This document shows, in pieces, positions 1 to 10,695 of a stretch of 64,000 nucleotides of DNA (its first letter is position 1; each line of letters opens with the position of its first letter). The translations under genes and the position numbers were made by a program. A model generated the notes under the pieces. The model had not been told where the DNA came from. It saw only the letters and a program-made list of their open reading frames with translations, and searched no databases. This stretch comes from Prostheceraeus crozeri (taxonomy: Eukaryota > Platyhelminthes > Polycladida > Euryleptidae). The DNA lies in the NCBI GenBank assembly GCA_907163375.1, contig CAJQUW010001637.1, positions 1 to 64,000 on the forward strand. The letters run 5' to 3'.

Positions 1-447
1 AATTTATCTAAATTTCATTTTCTTACAATTGAAAATAATAATGATGGTATAGTTGAAGATACTGTTAGACAACTATGTGTCGGGTCTACAAAATTTAAAT
101 TAGGATTTACATCTAATCAATTTAAAATTTTATCATCTTTAATAAAAACTAAAAGTGATTCAGATTATGGTGGTGTTATTAAATTTTCCAAAAGAGATCA
201 AAGACCAATATTTTTCTCTATTATATTATTATCAGATAAAAGATGTAATTTAGAATTAGATATTCCAATAAGAGAATGGTATCCTATCATGGAAGGGCAT
301 CCTATACCAAAAAGTGTAATTTATGATGATGAAGAAACAATTTATGATGATGATGAAGAATCAATTGATGATGATGATGAAGAATCAATAGTTAGTGAAA
401 AAAAATTTAAATTATCTTTTGATAAAACATTATATGATGAAACTTAA
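1..447 (+). CDS. Unrecognised protein, C-terminal part, acidic tail (virus-like element)
   Basis: The frame is open from the window's first base to a TAA at 445-447, giving 148 codons. Its start lies upstream of the window. The visible part has a mixed hydrophobic/charged body and then a strongly acidic tail rich in DDDEES blocks around residues 103-130. The tail is followed by a short stretch, KKFKLSFDKTLYDET. I do not recognise a family. Acidic C-termini occur in DNA-binding and virion-associated proteins of many DNA viruses, but that is only an analogy. A tandem repeat begins at the last codons, and the zinc-finger frame starts about 160 bases further on in the same direction. The frame looks whole within the window and belongs to the AT-rich element. 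Confidence 0.5.
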   Translation, partial: NLSKFHFLTIENNNDGIVEDTVRQLCVGSTKFKLGFTSNQFKILSSLIKTKSDSDYGGVIKFSKRDQRPIFFSIILLSDKRCNLELDIPIREWYPIMEGHPIPKSVIYDDEETIYDDDEESIDDDDEESIVSEKKFKLSFDKTLYDET

Positions 448-483
448 TATGATAAAACTTAATATGATAAAACTTAATGTGAT
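424..483 (+). repeat. Short tandem repeat, about 15-bp unit
   Basis: Three to four imperfect copies of a unit reading ATGATAAAACTTAAT lie end to end across the stop of the first frame and into the spacer. The first copy codes for the last residues of that frame. Confidence 0.7.
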
Positions 484-608
484 AAAGAAAAAAAATAACT
501 AAAGAACGTGAAATATATAATAATATAAAATAACACTCAAGTCCTTGATATTAGAATGTTTATATCTAAAATTAAAACACAAATTTTTTCTTCTTAAAAA
601 ATAAAAAA

Positions 609-986
609 ATGGAAAATACCAAGTTTTATTGTGTCTTATGTAAAAAAAAGTTGCAAACAAAAAGAAGTTATCAATCTCATTTAAATAGTAAATTGCATTT
701 ACAAAATGTAGATCGAGTTGATGAAGGAAATATATTAAAATTAAATAGTTATAAAAACTATCTAGAAACATTGCCTACTGATATAAAAGTTAAAAAAATG
801 TTTGATGATTATTCACATTCGGAATATAAAAAAGTTTTTGATAGTGAAGATGAGACCCTACCTGATGGAAGATATTTATTTAGCGATACTGATGAATTTG
901 ATGAAGCTGAACCAACGATGAATGTACATGGACATCAAAGATGTCTTCCAGGGGCTTCGGCCATAACAGATAGTAAATCATTATAA
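609..986 (+). CDS. Small C2H2 (JAZ/matrin-type) zinc-finger protein of the AT-rich element
   Basis: This frame encodes 125 residues and starts at an ATG preceded by an A-rich leader. Residues 6-32 form one C2H2 finger with Cys8, Cys11, His24 and His30, that is C-x2-C-x12-H-x5-H. The widened His spacing matches the U1-C/matrin/JAZ type, which often binds RNA or double-stranded nucleic acid. The rest is Lys-rich to about residue 72 and then acidic, with several Asp/Glu/Ser clusters, up to residue 102. The last 20 residues are less biased. It follows the acidic-tailed frame in the same direction, so the two may be adjacent genes of one element. It could also be a host-derived single-exon gene, but composition and spacing favour the element. 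Its function is not known. Confidence 0.55.
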   Translation: MENTKFYCVLCKKKLQTKRSYQSHLNSKLHLQNVDRVDEGNILKLNSYKNYLETLPTDIKVKKMFDDYSHSEYKKVFDSEDETLPDGRYLFSDTDEFDEAEPTMNVHGHQRCLPGASAITDSKSL

Positions 987-3900
987 TTTAATCATTCTGT
1001 TCGAACCGAAGGTTCCCCTTCGCGCCCCGTGTGGAACATAATGAACACCCCATGACACACACTTTATTATAATGATCTATTAAAACAACGTTATTTCACC
1101 AAATATTTACTAAATCTATTGCAAAATTTATATAATGAAGAAGTATCTTTATACAAAACATGGACCTGAGGGAATTCCTGAAACAATAATAACTATTCAA
1201 GGACATTTTAACTTAAATTACACAAGAAAATCATAAAGTAAATGATATACACCCCATAGTAGAATCATACTACTTAAACTTCACACACAGAAACATTTGT
1301 GTATCATAATTTGCAGCCCAGTTTACGTTAATATCTGGTTGGAGACATATGTTACAAAACATCCTATCAAACGAAAAATATACTTGATAAACTATGAACA
1401 AGAATTACAGAGGTGGTTACGTTATGATTCCTTTACAACACCATTCAGTATCACCACCAATAATCAACATAAAAAATCAACAGTAATAATATTGTATAAC
1501 TGTGGAGATATTATAGCACAATATACAGCCTGCAAATATCATAAAAGAAAGATACAGTCTTTATAAACATAAAGAAGAATCACCTTAAACATGCATTTAT
1601 CTTACAATGGCTTCGATGAATTTCTCCATTTGATTTATAATAGGGTAATAAGGTTTCAAAAAAAGAATAAACAATTTAACTAGACATTAAATAAGTGTTT
1701 AATTAAATGTGAATTATGGTTTGGATCTTAATCTAGGGAACAATACTCAACTTTACACAGATTCCCAAAAATTTATATTTGTATAATAAAACATTATAAT
1801 GTCCATCAGTATAGTAAAAAATGGCAATAGGTGGAAATGACAAGATCATCACCTAATAGTAGTATTATCAACCAAGGAAATATACATCATGGCCTGAAAA
1901 AATTGAAATACACAAAATAAAACTTACATCCCCAATACTGATTTGTTCTAATAATGCACCACGGACGAATTATAATTAATCATTATGACTCCCGATTAAT
2001 TACATCTTTACATCTTTAGAAATACAACAACAAAAGACAAAATTTAAAATGAAACTTCACACACAAGTGTTGTAAAACAATTATCAACACACAAACTAAA
2101 AAAGTAGTACCGAATAGCACCCAAACTATCAACACTACAGAGAGACCCGATTCAAAAATTTAAATGAAGACAATACCTAATTAATCATGAAGAAAATGAA
2201 ACCAAACAACAAAATAAATGAATCTTTACAAAAATGTCTAACAACAATATCAAGAACTAATATGATAAAGAAATAGAGTTACAGTTTACAAATATCCATC
2301 AACAAATTTTCATCGAAATACCATTTACTCATTACAAAAGCAGAATTTGATAGCCCCACATGAAATATAATCAATGAACCATTTGCCCAAACTAGAACAG
2401 ACAAAACAGCCACACACGCTGAAAATATTATATATATCAGGTCATTTTCTATTTTGATAAAGATATATCAATATTATCCAAAACAACAGATAATTCAACG
2501 TTTCCTTGGGTACACCAATGTAGACGAGCTTTAGCACTAACGACGAAAAGAATAACCTTTGCGAATTGCCAACAAAATGAAGCATTCTAACACACTTACC
2601 CAAAAGATTGATTATTATAGAATAAAAAACATGTATTTTAAACAAAAAAAAAAAATTACATAAAAAATAATTTAAAAAAAAAAAATACATTCCCCTTATA
2701 CTATTTATTGTGATTTTGAACATATAATGTTAATAAAAGACACATAAAAAAAAAATCGAACGGAAACTGTTCCAGGGCATATCGCCCGATTCTGAAAAAT
2801 GCTCAAATTCTCTTGCCAATGGAACGTGCCAAGCCCTAGACCCGGTTTTTAATTATGAAAAAAGTGCATCTGAACAAGTAAAGAAAAAATAAGTAAGTTG
2901 CACAACAACATTAATGATAGGGGAATGAACATTCATTCAAATTTACCTTTAATTATTTAAATCAGAATATTTTCAATACAATGGTGAAGATAGTTCAGAA
3001 CTGTTTACAACAGAAGTAAGAAGACATTACCAAAATAATTTTTCACAATTGCTTGAAGCACATATACCGATGATGCCATAAACAGGCACCCGCAAAATTA
3101 AATTTTCTAATGACCCAAAATTTTATTTACTGTGTGAAAAGAAATGACAAAAACTATTAAAACAGGCATAGGTATATATCCTTGATAAGTGTAACCAGAT
3201 CATTAACAACTAAATGATTATATAGAGGTGCAGAAGAAAAGGCAGGCACATACTTCTTGAAAAACAAAATGTAGCTAAAAAATTTTAAATATAACATTGT
3301 TCCCTATATATTCTATAATGTTACTAAAAAAGATTTCCATCTGTAAAGAAAGACTTTTATTTTCATCTGAAAAATTACAACACCAACAAAAAAAGTACTC
3401 ATAAAAACAGAAGCAGAATATTTGTACAATGCCCTATACAGTTGCATTCTGAATTTTTAGCTGCAGTTAGATATTTTAACTCCTGTATTCAATAGATGTT
3501 TATGGGAAAAACTTTGAACATCAGAACAATATGCAAAATAGTCATATATATTATAGTTTATAAAAACCTGTAAAAAGGATTAGTTCCCTTATTGCTCTTA
3601 CCTCGCTCACAGTCGAAGACTGCTATAACTGAGATAAAAACCTGCGGCTCACACAGTCCGAAGACCCGATTTAATTCTAGACTATAATTAGGGAAGAAAA
3701 ACCACTTTCCACCAATAAATCACCTTAAAAACAACATTCAACATCAATCAAAATTATATCTGACGACACAGACTATGCATCCTGCTGAATAAAATTGGAC
3801 TGCGTTATATATGTAAAACACTATATAATGATTAACAAAGAAATATAATTAAAAAAAAAAAAATTAAATAAAAATACTTATAAAAAAAAAAAAAAATAAA
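987..3900. other. AT-rich fossil tract, no definable gene
   Basis: About 2.9 kb of A-rich plus strand without a frame I can assign. A short open stretch at 1297-1566 (89 codons) has no recognisable motif. There are A-runs near 2640-2690 and 3840-3920, and a small GC-richer island at 2755-2850. The strand bias fits decayed plus-strand genes of the same element. Confidence 0.5.
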
Positions 3901-3949
3901 AAATAAAAAAAAATCCCATCCTACAAAATATTATTATTACTATCTGTAA

Positions 3950-5700
3950 CATTTTTTGAAAACTTTCGTATATTGTTTAGAATATAACGGCATAGATCCA
4001 TGCTATTTTTTAAACTACAACCAGGTTTAACATGGCTACAGATTAAAAACATACATCAGTTAAAACATAAACCATTATACAAGAAAAAACAACATATGAT
4101 AAAATACTTAACATAAGTTTGAATCTGGAAATAAGAAGTGGATGTTTCATCAGTTTTTAGGTAATAGATATGTTCCATTTTAGACATCCTAAAGTACCTA
4201 TCCGATGATTATGGAATAAAGAAAACCTTTAACACCAGAAGACCAAACAACAAATATTAGAAATGTGTTTCGAACTCAACGAGAAGAGTAAGAACGAGCA
4301 CACCCACAGCCATATGATGAATTCAATGAGAGAAAACTAATTGTTATATTATTGATTATTAGTAGCTTACAACTTCTGCTTGCCTATAATACAGATAATT
4401 ACCCAACATGTTAAATGTCCTGGTGTAATATTCTAGAATAACAAAAAACATATGATGTGACCATTATAATCATGGTTAAATATATGAAGTGAATTTAAGT
4501 ATACCCTAACTAATTACAGATAAAAAAAACAAAGATTTTTCCCTTTCTGTCCCACCACCAAATTCCAAATATAGCAGAATTTTTCATATACACACAAAAA
4601 TCAATACCTTATATACATAAAAAATTACAAGACCCAACAAAAACACTCTGTTAACACAAAGCAATATAAGGAAAGTAAGTTTTGAATGGAAGCATGCTCA
4701 TTGGTATTGTAAGATCAAATCGAATGACGTCACACCAAAATTCACCGGATACGATGTCTAAAAGCTATGGTGGTAAAAAGTTAAGAGAATTATATACGAG
4801 TTCAATATTGACAAAAACGACAAATATCTAACAATGCAATAAATATGTACACTTTGGAAACGTTTTCTACACATTCACAGCACAAATGCATTTTCTGTTA
4901 AAAAGACTTCGAAAATGTGCGTAATCGTCCATAATATACGAAATAGTATTATGATACAGCAAGTTTCAAAATTTAACAAGAAACCTAACAAACTAAAAGA
5001 ACTACAATATTAGTATGATGACCTATGTAGATGTACAATTACTTAGCGCTTTAGCGAAACACCCATGATACAGTAATATAATTTCATTGGTTTCACTATA
5101 TCAGAAATAGCAAAACTATATATTGTTTCTTATATATTATATACTATATTTATAATATAGAAAAATAAAATATGATTATTTTTTAGCACCTGCTTATGCA
5201 AAAAACATAAGTAATTTACACTTTACAGATACCGATTCTTTTTCTTCAATACGTATTAAACACTATACCGTAATAATTCTACACACTTGATGAAGAAATA
5301 TATTAAAATAAAAGCTATCCTCATCCGACTGATTTAGGCACATTAAAAAGAAAACTTAGACAGGAAATGAAGATTTCATAACAGAAGCTATTAATTTAAC
5401 CAAGCTAAATGTTACGGTTATGATACAACCAATAATATTAAAACACATAAAACATGAAAACAGACATTTCCAAGGCATCAGTAGGCTATCAAATAACATA
5501 ACAGATTAATAAAAATGTATTAAAATTAATAATTGACCCTAAAAAACGGCCATTCAATTAAAGACTTAATTCAAAAAAACATAACCTATGAGTTTATAGA
5601 TCAGAACAAAAATCAGCATTATAATACCATATGATAAAAAAGAAAAATATTACCCATGATGGCACATAACTACTAGAACCTTTTTAATTTCTAATATTCT
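3950..5700 (+). pseudogene. Protein-primed family B DNA polymerase fossil (Polinton/adintovirus type)
   Basis: Separate short blocks on the plus strand match conserved words of protein-primed PolB in the correct order. A DPCYFF...PGLTW block near 3990 corresponds to the region around the first catalytic motif. LAPAYAKNISNLHFTDTDSF near 5190-5245 contains the DTDS metal-binding motif. KISIIIPYDKK near 5610-5645 matches the C-terminal block that usually reads as S-x-YDDK. In living elements this enzyme copies the element from a protein primer. The copy is heavily broken and old. The N-terminal part upstream of 3.9 kb could not be delimited. A host polymerase is excluded by the protein-primed style of the motifs, though this rests on reading by eye. 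Confidence 0.55.
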
Positions 5701-6728
5701 AAGATAGACAAAATTTAGATACATACATAAAATAAAACAAAATACTACACAAACATCTATACATTAGTATATTTTTTATCACTCCGCGAAATATTATCTA
5801 TCCCACTTTCATGCCAATTTTATATTCATCCTAATTAATTAATAAAACCCATAATCTTTTTAACACACCCCAGCATGGTAACAGATTGTAAAAATTCATC
5901 TTTATATCTTAAACAACAATCTCGTAACCAATCACTTAATGTGTCTTGTCACATTTTATTTATTACAAATAATAGCAATATAATTTGCATTCCTTTCTAA
6001 TAAACACCTCCGGCTAATGAATTCATACTTTGTTATAAATAAACACACTACAGTTCTTAAGGGCGACCTCTTGTGCACCTAATTTCGCATGACTGACTGA
6101 ATGATCTCATCAATACCGTCAATCATCAAAAATTTTACCACCATGTGACATTTTATTAATCATCTAGTATAATAACTAAGGATCAAAGCATATTACACCA
6201 CTATCAAACGACTTATTATGGATATTTTTCATATGCTGTATTTTTATTACAGAATTCTACTAACTGATTATTTTTTTATGCTGCTTCATATACACCCACG
6301 AAACTTATTTCTTCTTCATCTTCAGATTTTACCTATTCTTTGAATAAGTGAACAATATGCTGTTTTTTTTAAGCTTAAATAACAAATCCCTATTTTACCA
6401 ATGGGATAGACCGGGTTGTGCAGCCGTTATTGTAAAAATTAATAAGCACTAGTATATAATCCAACAAAATTTATGTGTACGATCGTTAAAATTTAAAAAT
6501 AATAATATGTATTTTTATCCACAACCTCATCTTCCCCCAAGAACTGTCCAAAACATTATTAGTAACAATATATTCATGATGAGTACAAAATTAAAGTTTT
6601 TTTTTTTTTTTATTTAATGGAGGTATTATTTCACTCATTTTTTCAATAACAAAATTTATTTAATAATTTTTGATGTATTATTTTGGGGTTCTAAACAGAA
6701 GCAATATTCAAAACTTTCTCTAGCTTTC

Positions 6729-6818
6729 CGTACTCGGCTGGGAGTTATAAACCTCTCGCACCGGGAGTTAAACCCTCCCTGCCCCGGGAAATATAAAACC
6801 TCCCGTCCCAAAAGATCA
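6729..6818. repeat. GC-rich tandem repeat with embedded TATAAA words
   Basis: Three imperfect units of about 22-26 bases, each with GGGAG/GGGAA, then a TATAAA- or TTAAA-like core, then CCTCCCG/CCTCTCG. Each unit is an imperfect inverted repeat (GGGAG with CTCCC) around an A/T core. It stands out in an otherwise very AT-rich tract. It may be a promoter-like or replication-associated repeat, or simply a decayed minisatellite. Confidence 0.5.
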
Positions 6819-7792
6819 TATAAAACTCTACTTCACATCCATTAGTTATTATATCTGTGTCCGTGATATCATCAGTGATTCAATGCCTAATGTGTTCATT
6901 GTTTTGTTTCTAGGACGCAGGAAAATATATTAATGTTTGTGTGGAATATATATTTAATCTATAACCAAAGGGTACACAGTCACAAGGCAGGAAAACTGAA
7001 TATTAAATTTGCATACTTTTACCATTTATCACTATCCCTCACTTCAATAATGGTCACCAAATGTACCAACATTTGAATTATTATTTCAGTTATTTTTTGG
7101 AATCTCTTCCCTCACGCTAAAATGATAACCCGATGACTATAGGTTTGTTTATTAACATCCTAATACGCTGTGACAATGAATCTATCATGATTAACAATCA
7201 ACTTGATGATTTAGCGTCTAAAGTAAGAGAAAAATTTATTAACTGCCGGTTCAACGGCAAAAACATATATACATTGTTTCATTATCTTTACAATGGTATA
7301 CCTAAAATGTCCTCTTAATTTACCATTTCACACATATGGGACTTATCAACTGCGTCACGACCCCAGGAAGAAAAGTTAGACTCACATCCCACGTATTGGT
7401 CCTTTAATCCTAAAGTAGAATATCTAAATTGATCATTCACATCATTGATTAACGTATTAAGACAATAGTGGAAAATGTAGATGAAACTAGTCCGAATGCA
7501 ATTTGAATAGATTTTTTATTTTGTTTGGATCCAAATGTATAAATGGGTTAACTCAACGTACCAAGTGTGTGATGAAAGTAGTTAATTATTATTTTGTATA
7601 ACTGACGGTCGTACTAAATTTTTGATGAACCCCCAAAATCTCTTTTAAACTTTAGATAAATGATTAGTAACAATATTTATAGTCTAACACACTGCTATGC
7701 TGAACATCTATTTTTTACAGTTTAATATTTATGAAAATCATATTTTTACTATACCAAAAATTAAAAACAACAACACTATTTATTTCAGCTAC

Positions 7793-7803
7793 GGGCGAAG
7801 CCC
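7793..7803. repeat. GCGAAGC mini-hairpin
   Basis: GGGCGAAGCCC is a perfect stem of four pairs closed by a GAA loop. The core GCGAAGC is known as an unusually stable DNA mini-hairpin. A similar AACC-GAA-GGTT word lies at 1004-1013 just after the zinc-finger frame. Confidence 0.45.
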
Positions 7804-9324
7804 TGAGAAACATTCGAGTTCGTTATACTTTTATAAATCCCTCTTCCATTTAAGAACTCGTCTATATTTCTAACAGTCATTTATTCAATATAGCATTGAT
7901 TTTCATTGAAACTAACGAATTAATGTCCGTCTTTTATTGCAGAAAATAAAATAATTTAATCTATTTACAGTACATGCTATGTGGGATCCATCTGGTAAAA
8001 ATACATGGTTGTTTATCTGTTTTTCTGTTTTGTTCAGGAAATAACAACCTTTCCCCCTACCTTTGAACACCCTTTGATAATAAAAATTTTTCAAAATGTA
8101 TTTCATAACGTCCTAAAGAGACTTTTAAAACAACTGCACTCAACTCTATCTAACACTAGCTTTAATATTATTGTGAGATCATTTCTATCTACCAAGCATA
8201 ATTATTTAAAATCTGCTCCAACTTAAAAGATCCGCACACAAAATTATTCTATCTACACCAAACTAAAATGGGAGATTTATCTGGTGAAAACACAATAAAA
8301 CCTCGAAAAGGATTGTGGACAATCTTTCTTTTTATTATGTCCGACGACTAAAACATCTATTACTTAGTTTATTGTATTTTCCATCTATAAAATGAAATAG
8401 AATGTTCAAATTGCAATAGATAAGATATTGGTAATAAACTTCCTTATTACATGTTTGATTCTAACGTAATCCATCAGTCATCTAATCAAGTTTTGTGTGC
8501 TCTGGACATCTGGTTATATTCAAATTTGCTTTAATCATTAATTTATATGTATTTATCTTTCGTTGTTTCAAGACGTTTTTTAAATGGGTTTACCATAGTT
8601 TTCAAAATCATTTTGTTACCTTGTTTTTCCGGTTTGCTGCCATTTTTTCACAACATATCAGCTTGAATCACCAGCATTTTATCATTCTATGTTTGAAGAT
8701 GAATATTTCTTTTCCATAATATATTTCTTATTGTTTTATTAACTCTTTCATAATTGTTTTATTCTTTTAAAAATTATCAGCTCACAGATTATATCCATTT
8801 AATTTTAAAACAATACAATATCTTGAAATTGTATGTGGGTAACATTGGAATACATCAAAAACACTTTTACTGTACAAATTATTTTTTTATTGCTTTTGAA
8901 TTGTCTGACATACTTTTTTCGTGAATACACAACAGTATTTCTCGATTTTAAAACAGTTTTGTTTCATAAAGTTTTGTTTCATAAAGTTGTTTGGACTATA
9001 CACAATGTTTCGCGCAAAGTGGGTTTAGCTCTTTCTAAAAAAATTATTGTCATATTTTTCTTATTCTACAATTTTAGACACACCCTCACTAGAAAATTAA
9101 TGCCATCCTGTTGTATTTCTTCTCATCCACGATTTTCGGACTGTAATTGAAAGTTTGATTTACATCATATAGCTATTTGTCATCAAATTTTTTCAATCTC
9201 ATCTAACGTCATAAACATTATCCATCACCATACTCGTTTGAAAGTAGTACGTGTAACTTTGTCATAACTCGTCTTTAATATAGTTAAAGTCCCTTAGTTT
9301 AGTACAAATGATTTTTCGTTTCTT

Positions 9325-9463
9325 TAGGTTTATTAAAGAATTTATCTAACATTGTAACAAGTGAAGTCTTGCAAAAACAACACCGTCACCCTGTTAAAGC
9401 TGTAGCAACTACTGGAATTACTAAAACAACCCCTGAAGATATAACAATTGTTAAAGCACCTTA
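9325..9463 (+). pseudogene. C-terminal remnant of an unidentified gene in the AT-rich tract
   Basis: A short open stretch ending in TAA at about 9463 encodes a Thr/Val/Lys-rich tail (for example TTGITKTTPEDITIVKAP). It has no family that I recognise. It is the last coding-like patch before base composition changes, so it gives a minimum right limit for the AT-rich element. Confidence 0.25.
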
Positions 9464-9880
9464 AACTTTATTGTTAAGACATATGCCAATTCCTTGTGTT
9501 ACATTCTTAACTTTACTCCATCTCTTTCTTAATTAATTATATTTATAATGCTCTAATCTTAAATAGATAATTGAGATTCCTATATCTTTCATATCAACGT
9601 ACTCTACTCCTGTGATGTTTTTCTTTGTTCATTTATTTTCAATGTTAATCTTTTATCAATGTCCAATACTAAAGTAGACAACTACGTTCATATATAACGA
9701 AGGTATATATTCTTGCGGATTCCGTCTCTCTTTTCTTCCACTTTTCTGTTTCATCAATCCACTTCTCGTTTCTTCCATTTTTAAAGAAATATTTTTAGAG
9801 TCACATATAGACATATATTTTGAAAACCTGAAAGATGGATAAAATTCATGAATTTGAAATTCGACTTTTTATGATTTTCG

Positions 9881-10037
9881 GTCCTGGAACGGTCATGATT
9901 TACAAGGTAAAAATTGTAATTCTCAAATATGAGATTCTTAACTTTTCTGATTTTTTCGGTGTCCTGGAACGGTCATGATTTAAGCGAGAAAATTGTAAAT
10001 CTCAAATTTGAGATTTTGAAAAATTTGAAAATTGGGT
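9881..10037. repeat. Two direct repeat units of about 80 bp starting GTCCTGGAACGGTC
   Basis: The word GTCCTGGAACGGTCATGATT occurs at 9881 and 9961, each time followed by a similar AAATTGTAA...CTCAAAT...TGAGATT block. A third copy of the first 14 bases lies at 10258-10271 beyond the hairpin. Confidence 0.7.
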
Positions 10038-10143
10038 ATTTTTAAAAACGCCCAAATTTATGAATTTAGGTCTTCATAACCTGAAAAATGACCAAAATTC
10101 ATGAATTTAGTCCATTTAAAAAGTACAATTTTTTTGTAAAATC

Positions 10144-10237
10144 GGTATCTTTAAAAACGACTAAATTCATGAATTTAGGTCTTAAAAACCTGAAAAAGAG
10201 TCTAAATTCATGAATTTATGTCGTTTTTAAAGATACC
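10144..10237. repeat. Imperfect palindrome, arms about 40 bp
   Basis: GGTATCTTTAAAAACGAC at 10144 is answered by its reverse complement ending at 10237. Each arm itself contains the palindrome AAATTCATGAATTT. A single strand could fold into a hairpin with nested stems. Confidence 0.75.
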
Positions 10238-10285
10238 ATTTTTTTGAATTTTATGGTGTCCTGGAACGGTCTTTTGCCCATTACT

Positions 10286-10618
10286 ACTTTTTCATGAAGA
10301 CTTTTTTCACTATAATACAATTCATGAAATTCCCTTGATAATCAGCTTGATTTCCGCTTAGTTAGGATGCTTATTAGCAAATATTCATTCCTTTTGATTT
10401 GCCTTTTGATATCCAACTTGTTTCCTACTACTTATACAGGAGAGTCATCTCGGTAGTATATAAAATAGCAAATTTCGACTTTTTTCAAAAGTGCTCAAAT
10501 AATTTTTTGGACCACGGGAACGTAATCTCCGCCAAAAACTGAATCTTTTCATATAGAAATTTTCACTGTATACAGATTTTTTTTGAGTCGACACCCTACC
10601 TATATATTCCTACTCTAT
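10286..10618 (+). repeat. Dispersed 330-bp repeat, copy 1
   Basis: This segment matches 49564-49881 in inverted orientation at roughly 90% identity by eye. The match begins and ends sharply at both copies, so it is a discrete repeat. It has no frame and no clear terminal inverted repeats. Copy 1 carries a small internal duplication of CCTTTTGAT near 10395-10415. Confidence 0.8.
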
Positions 10619-10695
10619 GGTTGAAACCACAGACATCGAACATTCAGCATTAAGGTCACCTGGTTGTTGTTGTTCGATGTCTATGGTTGAACCAA
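10618..10695. repeat. Short inverted repeat, about 23-bp arms
   Basis: GGTTGAAACCACAGACATCG near 10619 is matched by the reverse complement of CGATGTCTATGGTTGAACC near 10676-10694, with a loop of about 30 bp. It directly abuts the dispersed repeat. Confidence 0.6.

Larger units (their letters stand above)
5700..9320. other. AT-rich fossil tract right of the polymerase
   Basis: About 3.6 kb with short, unassigned open stretches only (for example 7133-7318 plus and 8833-9150 plus). Plus-strand A-richness gives way to T-richness in several blocks, which could mean minus-strand genes once lay here. A GC-rich repeat at 6729-6818 and a mini-hairpin at 7793-7803 are listed separately. No capsid, ATPase or integrase could be named. 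Confidence 0.45.
1..9480. mobile_element. Polinton/adintovirus-like element fossil (AT-rich), left end outside window
   Basis: The first 9.5 kb are far more AT-rich than the rest. They begin with two short tightly spaced frames of viral style, and a family B DNA polymerase fossil follows on the plus strand. Polymerase pieces recognisable by eye are a DPCYFF...PGLTW block near 3990-4030, a DTDS block at 5228-5239, and a PYDKK block near 5630. This order and these words are typical of the protein-primed polymerases of Polintons and adintoviruses (family knowledge). The element is heavily broken in its middle and right part, so it looks old there, while the left-edge frames look whole. I found no capsid, integrase or terminal inverted repeats that I could defend. 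The right limit is set only by where composition changes. An alternative is another AT-rich DNA virus with a protein-primed polymerase. Confidence 0.6.

Noticed and set aside
8938-8995. Tandem GTTTTGTTTCATAAA pair as a functional repeat
   Set aside because: Only two short copies in low-complexity AT-rich DNA.
1-9480. Mitochondrial DNA insertion or bacterial contamination as the source of the AT-rich tract
   Set aside because: No mitochondrial protein, rRNA or tRNA word was seen, and the polymerase words are of the protein-primed viral type. Long bacterial genes are absent.
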